64,000 nt of DNA from assembly GCA_016125035.1 (NCBI GenBank), contig WGMN01000008.1, positions 1 through 64,000 of the forward strand, in the 5' to 3' direction. The DNA is from Pseudomonadota bacterium (GTDB lineage Bacteria; Pseudomonadota; Alphaproteobacteria; UBA2136; UBA6156). The notes under the pieces were generated by a model that did no database searches, was not told the origin of the DNA, and saw only the letters and a list, made by a program, of their open reading frames with translations. Made by a program: the position numbers and the translations under genes. Below are positions 16,116 to 23,802 of the stretch, one piece after another (positions within the stretch are counted from its first letter, which is position 1; each line of letters begins with the position of its first letter).

Positions 16116-16742
16116 TTACCCCAAAGTTACCCCATCCGGCCCCACATTCCACGCCACCACCTCCCAATCCACCCCGTTGTGCACCAGCACACAGGCCTTG
16201 CCCGTCCCCACCTTCAAACTCGCCGGCTGCGTGGCCGCCGCCGCGCGCATGCCAAAAAAGCGCATAATGCCGTTGCTGGTCACCACCACCGTCACGCCGT
16301 TGCGCCGCGCCGCCTCCTGCATAATCTCTCCCGCGCTGCGCAAGATCACCTCCGGCTGCGGCGTCCAGCCCGGCGCCTTGGGCCACACCGCATCGCTGTT
16401 CCATAACTCCAGCTCGGCCTTGCCTCCCAGCGCCTCAATCTCTTCAGTGCTCAACGCCTCCCACTCACCATAATCGATCTCACGCAGAACATCGCTCACT
16501 TCCACATGCGCCTGCCACTCGGCCGCCTCGCCCAGCAGTTGCGCGTGGCGCAACGTGCGCTGCAACGGCCCGGTCCACACCCGTGCCGGCACCACTCCCT
16601 GCAACCGCGCACCCAACGCCATGGCCTGCTCTTCGCCCGCTTCGGTCAACGGCAGGTCGGTGCGCGCCCCGCACCACACCACCTTGTCACCTTTGTTAAA
16701 GGTGTTTCCGTGGCGCACCAGCAAAAGCGTCGGCTTGCTCAT
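16116..16742 (-). CDS. Histidine phosphatase family protein
   Basis: A 208-residue phosphatase of the phosphoglycerate mutase/histidine acid phosphatase clan. The catalytic RHG is in LLLVRHGNTFNKGD (residues 10-12), followed by TDLPLTEAGEEQA, the acid residue in REIDYGEWE and the second histidine region VVVTSNGIMRFF, where the usual SHG is SNG. The replaced histidine may weaken activity. Substrate is not predictable. Its start overlaps the end of kdsB by four bases, so the two are cotranscribed. Confidence 0.85.
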   Translation of the reverse strand: MSKPTLLLVRHGNTFNKGDKVVWCGARTDLPLTEAGEEQAMALGARLQGVVPARVWTGPLQRTLRHAQLLGEAAEWQAHVEVSDVLREIDYGEWEALSTEEIEALGGKAELELWNSDAVWPKAPGWTPQPEVILRSAGEIMQEAARRNGVTVVVTSNGIMRFFGMRAAAATQPASLKVGTGKACVLVHNGVDWEVVAWNVGPDGVTLG

Positions 16743-17512
16743 ACCAACTCTCCTTGCGCTGCCAAAATCTCCTCCACCCGCGCCACATCCTCCGGGCTGT
16801 CCACGCTGGCATGGTTGCGGCCACGGTAATCCACCTCCACCACCTTAATCGGCATGCGGTTCTCCAGCGCACGCAACTGCTCCAATTTCTCGGTCTTCTC
16901 CAGCGGCGTCTCCGGCAACTCTCCCAGTTTGCGCAACGCATCTGTGCGGTAACCATACAACCCAATGTGCCGCAACACGCGCGCTTCGCCGCGCGGGTAG
17001 GGTATCACCGCCTTGCTAAAGTACAGCGCCCGCCCATTCAAATCGCACACCACGGTGGTGCCGCTGGTGGGCGTCACTTTCTTCTCGTCCATAAACTTCT
17101 GCAACGCCGCACCTTCCAGCACCACTGCCGGGGTCACAATATCCGCCTCGGGGTCGTCGCGCATGCCGTCCACAATCGCCTGCACCACCCACGGCGGGGT
17201 CACCGGCGCATCACCCTGCATGTTCATCACGTGGCTCGGGTTCACTCCCATGGCCTCAATGGCGGCCAGGCAACGCATGGTGCCGTTGGGGCAATCTTCC
17301 GGCGTCATCACCGCCTTGCCGCCAAACTTCTCCACCGCGTCCTTAATCCGCACATCATCGGTGGCCACCATCACTTCGTCCACGCCGCGCACGGCCTTGG
17401 CCAGCCGCCACACACGCTCAATCATCATCATCCCCGCAATGGGGTGCAAGGGCTTGCCCGGCAGGCGGGTGGAGCCATACCGCGCGGGGATCACAATCAA
17501 AGGGGTAAACAT
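16739..17512 (-). CDS. kdsB: 3-deoxy-manno-octulosonate cytidylyltransferase (CMP-KDO synthetase)
   Basis: A 257-residue enzyme that activates KDO with CTP for lipopolysaccharide core synthesis. The N-terminal PARYGSTRLPGKPL (9-22), the ATDD metal site, the NMQGDAP segment and KTEKLEQLRALENR near the end are all family signatures. I took the ATG at 17512; an ATG four codons upstream is possible, and sequence before it is repeat DNA. The product feeds WaaA, encoded at 48371-49642. Confidence 0.95.
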   Translation of the reverse strand: MFTPLIVIPARYGSTRLPGKPLHPIAGMMMIERVWRLAKAVRGVDEVMVATDDVRIKDAVEKFGGKAVMTPEDCPNGTMRCLAAIEAMGVNPSHVMNMQGDAPVTPPWVVQAIVDGMRDDPEADIVTPAVVLEGAALQKFMDEKKVTPTSGTTVVCDLNGRALYFSKAVIPYPRGEARVLRHIGLYGYRTDALRKLGELPETPLEKTEKLEQLRALENRMPIKVVEVDYRGRNHASVDSPEDVARVEEILAAQGELV

Positions 17513-17554
17513 GGCGGCTACCATAACCGCGCCCCGGCCGCCGGGCAACCTCGG

Positions 17555-17611
17555 CGCTGCGCGCGGCAGCATTCGGCAGCGTTTTGCCGCTTTTTGCCGC
17601 GTTTGGGTAGC
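17555..17611. repeat. GC-rich dispersed module, copy B
   Basis: On the minus strand this contains GCGGCAAAAAGCGGC, then AAAACGCTGCCGAATGC, nearly identical over about 40 bp to the module at 1018-1088. It lies between the divergent starts of kdsB and the HAD phosphatase, where it would be part of one or both 5' leaders. Confidence 0.7.
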
Positions 17612-17642
17612 CACCGGGGTCCCTTTCCCCTACCTTTTGGCC

Positions 17643-18380
17643 ATGGATCGCCGCCTTTCGCCCCTTATCGCCTTCGACCTCGACGGCACCATCGCCCATA
17701 CCGAAGCCGTCTCCTACGCCGACGCGGTCGACCTCCTGCAAACCCACTACAACCTGCCCATCACCATGGAGATATGGTACGCCCGCTACCACGGCATGGC
17801 GGGCCCCAGCCTCATCAATGCGCTGAATGCGGACTTCGCCACCGACCTAACCTGGGCCGACTACCTGCACCACCGCCGCGCGCGCGTGCCCGCCATGCTG
17901 GCCAAGGGGGTCAACCCGGCGCCGGGCGTGCTGCAGGTCATCCGCACGCTGCACACCCAGGGCCACCCCATCGCCCTGGCATCGAACAGCGACCCCACCC
18001 GCGTCTCCCTCACCTGGCAAAACCTCACCGGCCAACGCAGCGCGGGGATAGACCTCGCCCAGGTCTTCGCCGCCAAAACCTTCAACGCCATCTCCGATAC
18101 CGGCACCGGCCGAGCCAAACCCGCCCCAGATATCTACCTCAACCTGCTGCAAACGCTGCACCTGGCCCCGCACCAGGTCCTGGCGGTGGAAGACTCCCCC
18201 ATCGGCGTCGCCGCCGCCACCGCCGCGGGCATCCCCTGCTGGGGCTACGTGGGGCTTTCCCCCACACCAGAAGAACTCGGCACCAAGCTCAAAGCCGCAG
18301 GCGCCAAACGCCTGCTGGCCCACTGGGATGACTTCCTGCCCCTGCTGGCCAAATACAAACTTCCCAAACCCAAGGCTTGA
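17643..18380 (+). CDS. HAD-superfamily phosphatase
   Basis: A 245-residue haloacid dehalogenase-type hydrolase, subfamily I. Motif I is FDLDGTIAHTE (10-20) with the nucleophilic Asp, motif II SNSD follows the cap domain, motif III Lys is in GRAKPAPDIY, and motif IV is VLAVEDSPIGVAAATAAG. The helical cap between motifs I and II is like that of beta-phosphoglucomutase and phosphoglycolate phosphatase, so a small phosphorylated sugar or acid is the likely substrate. It is divergent from kdsB; a link to KDO-8-phosphate has no support in sequence. Confidence 0.88.
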   Translation: MDRRLSPLIAFDLDGTIAHTEAVSYADAVDLLQTHYNLPITMEIWYARYHGMAGPSLINALNADFATDLTWADYLHHRRARVPAMLAKGVNPAPGVLQVIRTLHTQGHPIALASNSDPTRVSLTWQNLTGQRSAGIDLAQVFAAKTFNAISDTGTGRAKPAPDIYLNLLQTLHLAPHQVLAVEDSPIGVAAATAAGIPCWGYVGLSPTPEELGTKLKAAGAKRLLAHWDDFLPLLAKYKLPKPKA

Positions 18381-18427
18381 CGAACCCCGTCCCATCCTCC
18401 ATAACCGCCGCCAACCCGGTGTAACGG

Positions 18428-18502
18428 GGGCAGTTAGCTCAGCGGTAGAGCACTACCTTGACATGGTAGGGGTCACAGGTTCGAACCCTGTACTGCCCAC
18501 CA
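18428..18502 (+). tRNA. tRNA-Val (anticodon GAC)
   Basis: The 75-base gene has acceptor GGGCAGT paired with ACTGCCC, D arm GCTC...GAGC, anticodon arm CTACC-TTGACAT-GGTAG giving anticodon GAC, T arm with GGTTCGAACCC and an encoded CCA. A compositionally distinct small gene begins 30 bases after it. Confidence 0.96.
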
Positions 18503-18531
18503 CTTTAATTCTAACCACCTATGGGGTACAC

Positions 18532-18957
18532 ATGAAACTGCACGAATTCATTAGCGAAGCACTGGCTGAGATTTCCCTTGGCGTGCACAAGGCAAAGGTA
18601 GATGTTAAAGATATTGTGGCTATTGCACCTGGTCGCTTGAATGGCGAAAGGCATCACGAAACCACAAAAGTAAAATTTGATATCGCCGTAAACATTTCCG
18701 AAAATAAAAACCTTAAAGGCCATGCGAGTGGAGAATTAAAGCCGGAAATCAATGTCCTCGGCATAAGAATCGGGGCGGGGTCTCTAGCTGCTGACGGCTC
18801 CGCAGAAACTGAGAATACCCACCAACAGTCACATCGCCTTCAATTTGAAGTACCTATTATCCTCTCTGCAAACTTCCACAATGACTCCACTTTTGACGAA
18901 ACAGCAAAACCATTAAGAGATTTACTAGCAGCGCGCCGGGAAGTTGAGAAAAAGTAA
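18532..18957 (+). CDS. Hypothetical AT-richer protein, possibly trypco2-like
   Basis: A 141-residue cytosolic protein of unknown role. It starts MKLHEFISEALAEISLGVHK, a helix, then beta-rich segments FDIAVNISENKN and SHRLQFEVPIIL, an arrangement reminiscent of the trypsin-co-occurring (trypco2-type) domains found near effector or defence genes; this likeness is weak. The gene uses many A/T-ending codons (AAA, GAA, ATT, GAT), unlike its neighbours, and is clearly lower in GC. Together with the position after tRNA-Val this suggests recent transfer. Confidence 0.65.
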   Translation: MKLHEFISEALAEISLGVHKAKVDVKDIVAIAPGRLNGERHHETTKVKFDIAVNISENKNLKGHASGELKPEINVLGIRIGAGSLAADGSAETENTHQQSHRLQFEVPIILSANFHNDSTFDETAKPLRDLLAARREVEKK

Positions 18958-19036
18958 CATCGGCCTTACTTAATTTTTTTGACTCTTGCCGCCCCTACCC
19001 CCCGCCGCTAAACTCCCCCCAACAAAAGGAACGCCC

Positions 19037-19639
19037 ATGCGCCTGCTGCTCGCCCTCATCGCCCTTGTCACCTTCTCCGCCAACGCCCACGCCGCCGCTT
19101 ACGCGGTGGGGGATGCCATTCCCGCCACCGTCAAGGTCACCCTGGCGGATGGCACCACCCACAGCCTGCAAGAGTACCGCGGCCACCCGCTGGTGCTGGA
19201 GTGGACCAACTACGGCTGCCCCTTCACCCGCAAGCATTACGATAGCGGCAACATGCAAAAGCTGCAAAGCACCTACACCGCCCAGGGCGTCACCTGGCTG
19301 TCGGTGATGTCCTCGGCCCCGGGCAAGCAGGGCTACTATTCGCAGGCCGATGCCCCCTCCGCCATCGCCCACATGGGCTTTAAGGGCACGGGCGTGGTGC
19401 TAGACCCTGAAGGCACGCTCGGCCGCGCCTTCGGTGCCGAGACCACGCCGGATATGTACGTCATCGACGCCTCCGGCAAACTCGCCTACCGCGGCGCGAT
19501 AGACTCCATCCCCTCCTTCAGCAAAGAGGATATCGCCAAGGCCGATAATTACGTTGCCGACGCACTGGATGAGGTGCTGGCGGGCAAAGAGGTCACCACC
19601 CCGCAAACCAACCCCTACGGCTGCTCGGTCAAGTATTAA
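19037..19639 (+). CDS. Secreted AhpC/TSA-type thioredoxin-fold protein
   Basis: A 200-residue thioredoxin-fold protein with a signal peptide (1-19, ending AHA). The motif WTNYGCPFTRKHY supplies one cysteine where peroxiredoxins of the AhpC/TSA group have their peroxidatic residue, and the YRGAIDSIPSF stretch with a C-terminal NPYGCSVKY matches the periplasmic redoxin-domain proteins of this class. It is probably a periplasmic thiol oxidoreductase or peroxidase. AAGGA precedes the ATG. A minus-strand RNA candidate ends just after its stop. Confidence 0.82.
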   Translation: MRLLLALIALVTFSANAHAAAYAVGDAIPATVKVTLADGTTHSLQEYRGHPLVLEWTNYGCPFTRKHYDSGNMQKLQSTYTAQGVTWLSVMSSAPGKQGYYSQADAPSAIAHMGFKGTGVVLDPEGTLGRAFGAETTPDMYVIDASGKLAYRGAIDSIPSFSKEDIAKADNYVADALDEVLAGKEVTTPQTNPYGCSVKY

Positions 19640-19652
19640 GGCCCCCACCCAA

Positions 19653-19868
19653 AACAAAAAAGGAGGGATGTCCGGTCCCCCCCTTCGTTGTACCTCTGTT
19701 TCACCGGCTCAAGCCTCAGCTGGCACGGGGGTAGCAGGCCTACCCGTCATACGGCTTTTTAAGCCAACCCTTCACGAGAAGGGCTTCTTGGTTTGGTGAG
19801 GCTAATCCACCGGGGACCGCCTCAAGGCTTCACAATGTCAAACAACCAGGTGCCACTTTGCAGTAGCC
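19653..19868 (-). ncRNA. Structured small RNA candidate (6S-like size, unassigned)
   Basis: The minus strand has a candidate promoter (TTGCAG, 17 bases, CATAAC at 19902-19874), about 210 bases of strong nested pairing, and a terminator: stem GGGGGGA/TCCCTCC followed by six T at about 19660. Nested stems include GGTCCCC with GGGGACC and AGCCTCA with TGAGGCT; inner hairpins are CCCTTC/GAAGGG and GGGTAG/CTACCC. No open frame of note runs through it. Length and the long, interrupted rod recall 6S RNA, but I could not match conserved 6S segments, so the family is open. Confidence 0.45.
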
Positions 19869-19905
19869 CGTGCGTTATGGGCCCTCTTCTGCTATCCTGC
19901 AACCC

Positions 19906-21072
19906 ATGCTCGGGGGATTTCTTGTTTTCACATGTCTAATCAGCGGCTTAGCCCTGGGCGCCGCCGCCATGTACCTCTACCTGCGCCCGCGCCTCACCAA
20001 CCCAGAGGCCATCCACCACGGCCTGCAGCAAACCTTTGCCCAAATGGCCACCCAGGCTTTGGCAGAGGCCCGCACCCAGCTCCTGCAACTGGCAGAAACC
20101 CAATTGGGCGGCAAGCAAGAGCTCATCAACCAGCGCCTCGCCACCATCCAGGCAGAGGTCACCGGCAAGCTGGAAAAGGTCACCACCATGGTGACCGAGA
20201 TCGATAAGCAGCGCCACGCCAGCTTCACCACGCTGTCCCAGCAACTCGGCAAAACGTCAGAGGGCCTGCAATCCCTCCAGCAAACCACGGCGGACCTTAA
20301 ATCCGCGCTCTCCAACTCCCGCACCCGCGGCCAGTGGGGAGAACGCATGGCCGATGACGTGCTCAAACTCGCCGGCCTGCAACCCAACATCCAGTACCGC
20401 AAGCAAAGCGTGCTCAGCAGCGAAGACGGCGGCAAACCCCGGCCAGACTTCACCTTCCTGATGCCGGAAGGCCGCGTCATCCACATGGACGTCAAATTCC
20501 CGATGGACAACTACGTCGCCTATTTGAATGCAGAGGATGACCCCTCCCGCACCCGCGCCCTCAAACAGTTCCTGGCCGATATGCGCACCCACATCCGCGA
20601 AACGTCGGCGCGCGACTACCGCAACGCCGCCACCCGCAAGGGCGAAACCACGCTCGACTACATCCTCATCTTCATCCCCAATGAGCAGATCTATGCCTTC
20701 CTCCAAGAGCACGACCCCGAACTTCTGGCCGACGCGGTCTCCAAAAAGGTCATCCCCTGCTCGCCCACCACGCTGCTCGCGGTGCTGGCCGTCATCCACC
20801 AGGCCGCGCACCATTTTCAGTTGGAGCAAAAATCGGCCGAGATCTTCGCCATCCTCAAAAACATCCGCACCCAGTGGGAGAAGTTCTCGGAGGAAATGGA
20901 CAAGATCGGCCGCAAACTGGGTGAAGCCCAATCCGCCTTCACCGAAGCAACAACCACCCGCACCCGGCTCCTCACCAAACAGTTCGACAAACTCGACTCC
21001 CTGCCCCAGGCAGAAGAACAAGACCCCTCCTCCGGCCCCGTCCTCATCAGCAGCAACAACCGCGCAGCATAA
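19906..21072 (+). CDS. rmuC: DNA recombination protein RmuC
   Basis: A 388-residue RmuC-family protein, with an N-terminal membrane helix (about 5-25), a coiled-coil region (about 35-135) and the nuclease-like domain containing SRTRGQWGE, the PDFTFLMPEG and HMDVKFPMDNY strands, and PNEQIYAFL. In E. coli RmuC limits inversions at short inverted repeats; the domain belongs to the PD-(D/E)XK clan. The ATG at 19906 gives the membrane helix directly. It stands alone, reading away from the RNA candidate. Confidence 0.93.
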   Translation: MLGGFLVFTCLISGLALGAAAMYLYLRPRLTNPEAIHHGLQQTFAQMATQALAEARTQLLQLAETQLGGKQELINQRLATIQAEVTGKLEKVTTMVTEIDKQRHASFTTLSQQLGKTSEGLQSLQQTTADLKSALSNSRTRGQWGERMADDVLKLAGLQPNIQYRKQSVLSSEDGGKPRPDFTFLMPEGRVIHMDVKFPMDNYVAYLNAEDDPSRTRALKQFLADMRTHIRETSARDYRNAATRKGETTLDYILIFIPNEQIYAFLQEHDPELLADAVSKKVIPCSPTTLLAVLAVIHQAAHHFQLEQKSAEIFAILKNIRTQWEKFSEEMDKIGRKLGEAQSAFTEATTTRTRLLTKQFDKLDSLPQAEEQDPSSGPVLISSNNRAA

Positions 21073-21131
21073 CTCTACGCCTTACCCTTTCACCACCCTC
21101 TCACGCGGGCGAGACGTGTTCCCAAAGGGAA

Positions 21132-21216
21132 CGCGTCATTCCGGCCCCCGCGCTCACCGGCCATAGGCCCGCACAAATCTCTCGCGCGGGGCGCCGGAAT
21201 CCACGTGGGGGATACA
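21132..21216. repeat. Inverted repeat in the rmuC / EEP nuclease intergenic region
   Basis: ATTCCGGCCCCCGCG and CGCGGGGCGCCGGAAT are near-perfect inverted copies about 40 bases apart. Such ATTCCGG...CCGGAAT palindromes are common intergenic repeats in alphaproteobacteria. It lies between convergent genes, where it may aid termination. Confidence 0.65.
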
Positions 21217-21239
21217 TCAACTACTGGATTCACCGCCTC

Positions 21240-21986
21240 CTACCCCACATCAACCACTAATGGCAAATGGTCGGAATAAATCACCGGCTCAAACGCCGCC
21301 CTCACCACCTTCACATCCGGCGTGGCAAAAGCATAATCCAACCGCCAATCCAGCGTGTTGGCTTCAAACCCTTGGTAGCTGAACGGCTTGGTGGTCCAGC
21401 TCTTCAACTCTTCCCCCGGCCCCACATTCACCAGAACATTACTCAAACGCTCAATGGTATAAGCCCCCGGCAACGCGTTGAAGTCCCCAGTCAGCACATA
21501 GCTGGCGGTTTTCTTGCTCACCAAATCCAATAGCACATCTGTCTCCCGCGTCTTGGCCACCGTCTCTTCAAAGCGGTGGGTATAACTCATATGCGTGGTG
21601 CCAACCTCCCATACTCGCCGCCCATCCTGAACCGCCACTTCCAAATACAACCGGCCTTCATTGTCATAGGTCGCCACTTCAGCCTCAGGGTTACGCATGG
21701 GTTGGATAAACGCTGCCTCCTGCTTCAAAAACGGCAGGCGGCTTAAAATCGCATTGCCATAGCCACTCATCGCCCCGTTTTCCTTGCGCTCCTGCTGCGC
21801 CTGGCGGAAGAAACAGTGGTAACCGCTCTGCTGCTGTAAATAGGCCGCCGTATCGATGCCGTCATTGTGATTACCGTTCACCGTCAGCTCTTGCAGGCAC
21901 ATCACATCGGGCTCAAGCCGCCGTAAGGTTTCCCATACTTTGGCGATGTCTTCTTTGTACCATACGTTCCACTGCACAATGCGCAT
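21240..21986 (-). CDS. Endonuclease/exonuclease/phosphatase (EEP) family protein
   Basis: A 248-residue metal-dependent hydrolase. Family motifs run in order: MRIVQWNVW (Asn8), PDVMCLQE (catalytic Glu), the histidine in TTHMSY, TGDFNA (Asp and Asn), LDWRLDYAF and the final SDHLPLVVDV. All active-site residues are present. There is no signal peptide. EEP enzymes cut DNA, RNA, phosphoinositides or lipids, so the substrate is not predictable. The gene is monocistronic, convergent with rmuC. Confidence 0.9.
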   Translation of the reverse strand: MRIVQWNVWYKEDIAKVWETLRRLEPDVMCLQELTVNGNHNDGIDTAAYLQQQSGYHCFFRQAQQERKENGAMSGYGNAILSRLPFLKQEAAFIQPMRNPEAEVATYDNEGRLYLEVAVQDGRRVWEVGTTHMSYTHRFEETVAKTRETDVLLDLVSKKTASYVLTGDFNALPGAYTIERLSNVLVNVGPGEELKSWTTKPFSYQGFEANTLDWRLDYAFATPDVKVVRAAFEPVIYSDHLPLVVDVG

Positions 21987-22063
21987 GACCTATGTTGGAG
22001 CAAATGGCTTTCCCTTACAAATATAATAAGCTCCTACCCAATCCATATGAACAAAAATTCCAC

Positions 22064-22112
22064 GCTGCCGCAGGCCGCCGGAAGCCGCGACTGGCCTTCT
22101 TAGGCCAGCAAG
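22064..22112. repeat. Hairpin-rich intergenic segment sharing 17 bp with 34831
   Basis: CCACGCTGCCGCAGGCC opens this segment and also opens the hairpin mosaic at 34831. Here it is followed by CTGGCCTTCTTAGGCCAG, a short hairpin. The segment lies between the EEP gene start and the methyltransferase gene stop. Confidence 0.5.
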
Positions 22113-22123
22113 GCCCGGCAAGC

Positions 22124-22154
22124 AAAATAGGGGGCTCGATGCCCCCCTCTTTTG
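22124..22154. terminator. Bidirectional-type terminator hairpin
   Basis: AAAATAGGGGGC, loop TCGAT, then GCCCCCCTCTTTT. The stem is GC-rich with A before and T after on either strand, so it can end the minus-strand methyltransferase transcript. Confidence 0.75.
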
Positions 22155-22168
22155 CCAAGGCGCGCAGC

Positions 22169-22726
22169 CTAACCCGCCGCCGCCACCGCCCCCGGCACCA
22201 CCGTCTTCCCCACCACCACCTTCGTCCCACCCCCCTTGCCACCACGCCTGGCCACCATCACCCGCACCATCCCCCCAAATGCTAAGAACTCAGGTAGCCA
22301 CTTGGGCACCGGCCCGCGCCCGAACCCCGCCGTGCCCTTGTAGGTCAGCTTCCACCCCGCCGCGCGCAACAATTTCTTCCACTCGGCCACACTCATGCCA
22401 TTGCCCCACACCGTGCCCTTGGCCCCCCACGGCCAACCTCGGCCCGCCACAATCACCAGCTGCCCATCCACCTTCATCAACTCTCCCACCTGCGCCAGCG
22501 CCAGCTGCGCATCCGGCATGCGGGCATCCGCCACCAATAGCACGCGGTCGTAGGCCAACCCCTTAGCGGGCTTCTCTCCCCAGCCGCAATGCGCCACAAT
22601 CAGGTCCCCCGCCAAAAACTCCGCCGGGCCCTTATCCCCCACCACCAGCAACGCCCCGCCGCCGGCAGGCAGCACCGGATGCCGCTCCACCACCTCTTCC
22701 CAAAGCTTGCGCTGCCAATCCTTCAT
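22169..22726 (-). CDS. Methyltransferase-like protein
   Basis: A 185-residue protein resembling the class I SAM-dependent methyltransferases that adjoin glyoxalase II (gloB) in alphaproteobacteria: LWEEVVERHPVLPAGGGALLVVGD at the start, YDRVLLVADARMPDAQLALAQVGELMKVDGQLVIV (parts only are conserved) and the WKKLLRAAGW and PFLSFGG-like PEFLAFGGMVRVMVARR ends. The N-terminal SAM-binding region is shortened, so activity is uncertain. The ATG at 22726 avoids reading through the upstream heptad array. The divergent neighbour is a degenerate GloB-like gene, matching that synteny. Confidence 0.65.
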   Translation of the reverse strand: MKDWQRKLWEEVVERHPVLPAGGGALLVVGDKGPAEFLAGDLIVAHCGWGEKPAKGLAYDRVLLVADARMPDAQLALAQVGELMKVDGQLVIVAGRGWPWGAKGTVWGNGMSVAEWKKLLRAAGWKLTYKGTAGFGRGPVPKWLPEFLAFGGMVRVMVARRGGKGGGTKVVVGKTVVPGAVAAAG

Positions 22727-22740
22727 GGAGGCTATAATAG

Positions 22741-22874
22741 CCGGTAATCGGGCAATCGGTAATCGGTAATCGGACGGCTTCGCCGTTGATTTCTCGGTAG
22801 CGGGGGCAACCTCCACCGACTACCGACCACCGACCACCGATTACCGGTTACCGATTGCCCGATTACCGGTTATC
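22741..22874. repeat. Long heptad array arranged as an inverted repeat
   Basis: The left arm has units TAATCGG and CAATCGG; the right arm has CCGACTA, CCGACCA (twice), CCGATTA, CCGGTTA and CCGATTG. The arms are complementary, so the array can fold into a hairpin with a roughly 45-base loop. It fills the divergent gap between the methyltransferase and the GloB-like gene and ends at the latter's start codon. Confidence 0.8.
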
Positions 22875-23411
22875 ATGCCCCCCATGCTGCACGTCACAAT
22901 GTTGGAACCCCACCCGCAAACGCCCACCTACCTGCTCACCTGCGCGCACACCTACCACCGCACGGTGCTCGACCCCACCAACCCGGACACCGTGGAAAAA
23001 TCCATGGGCAAGGATAAACTCGACCTCATCCTCCTCACCACGGCGACAGAGCTCACGCTCGCCAGCGCCGAAATTCTGCACCACCGCACCGGCGCGCCCA
23101 TCCTGGCGGGAGAGAATTTCAAAGAGACCGCCCTGCCCGTCGCCCGCTACCTCACCGACGGCGAAATCGTCGGCCTCGGCCCGCTGGCACAAACCGTGTT
23201 CATCCCTCACGGCGACATCATGTGCTACGCCCTGGGCACAGAAGAGGTCATCTTCACCGGCCCCTTGTTCGCCACCGGCCTGGCCGACCACAAAGCCAAC
23301 AAAAAAGCGCTCGCCACCCTGGCCGCCCTGCCAGAGGGCATGTCGGTGTGCGGCGGCGGCGCGCACAACCTGCCGCTGGCAGGGCTCCTCACCGCCGCCC
23401 ACGCCAGCTAA
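22875..23411 (+). CDS. Degenerate glyoxalase II-like (MBL-fold) protein
   Basis: A 178-residue protein that tracks glyoxalase II by eye but has lost its metal ligands. LLTTATELTLASAEILHHRT sits where GloB has the THxHxDH motif; GAPILAG follows as in GloB; FIPHGDI replaces HTPGHT; FTGPLFATG replaces FTGDTLFAGG (Asp lost); and VCGGGAHNLPLAGLLTA replaces the CGHEYTLAN segment. It is also about 75 residues shorter than GloB. It is unlikely to hydrolyse S-lactoylglutathione. The divergent methyltransferase is a usual gloB neighbour, which supports descent from gloB. ATG at 22875 or 22884. Confidence 0.65.
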   Translation: MPPMLHVTMLEPHPQTPTYLLTCAHTYHRTVLDPTNPDTVEKSMGKDKLDLILLTTATELTLASAEILHHRTGAPILAGENFKETALPVARYLTDGEIVGLGPLAQTVFIPHGDIMCYALGTEEVIFTGPLFATGLADHKANKKALATLAALPEGMSVCGGGAHNLPLAGLLTAAHAS

Positions 23412-23480
23412 CCGGGCTTGACACCCCCGCCTCCCGGCGCACAATCCTCCCATCAGCAGCATCTTCAAGGCGAGGTCACC

Positions 23481-23801
23481 ATGCCCGAACTCACTTTGCC
23501 GCGCCCGGAATTCACCGCCACCTACCTCCACCGCGCGTTCTTCCTTGTCTGCCCGGATGGCACTGTCGGCGAGCGTATCGAAGATACCGAGGTCAAGCTG
23601 CGCCACAACACGCTCAGCTTCAACCCGGCCACCGGCGAGGTCACCGTCACCGGCAGCAACGGCACCACCATGGGCCGCTACCAGCTCAATGCCCTCACCA
23701 CGTTGTGGCTCACGCCCAAGGTGGTCTACTTCATCGGTAGAGACCAGCTGTACCTGCGCCAGGGCAGCGATGCCATCCCCCCGCCGCACCTGCGGCATTA
23801 A
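23481..23801 (+). CDS. Hypothetical protein, 106 aa
   Basis: A small soluble protein that I do not recognise. It is beta-rich (YLHRAFFLVCPDG, EVTVTGSNG, LWLTPKVVYFIG) without signal peptide or membrane helix, like a compact single-domain sandwich. The ATG at 23481 follows AAGGCGAGG. It lies 70 bp downstream of the GloB-like gene on the same strand and is followed by a hairpin terminator. Confidence 0.6.
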   Translation: MPELTLPRPEFTATYLHRAFFLVCPDGTVGERIEDTEVKLRHNTLSFNPATGEVTVTGSNGTTMGRYQLNALTTLWLTPKVVYFIGRDQLYLRQGSDAIPPPHLRH

Positions 23802-23802
23802 A

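Noticed and set aside
22741..22874. CRISPR-like array
   Set aside because: The units are contiguous 7-bp repeats without spacers and there are no cas genes.
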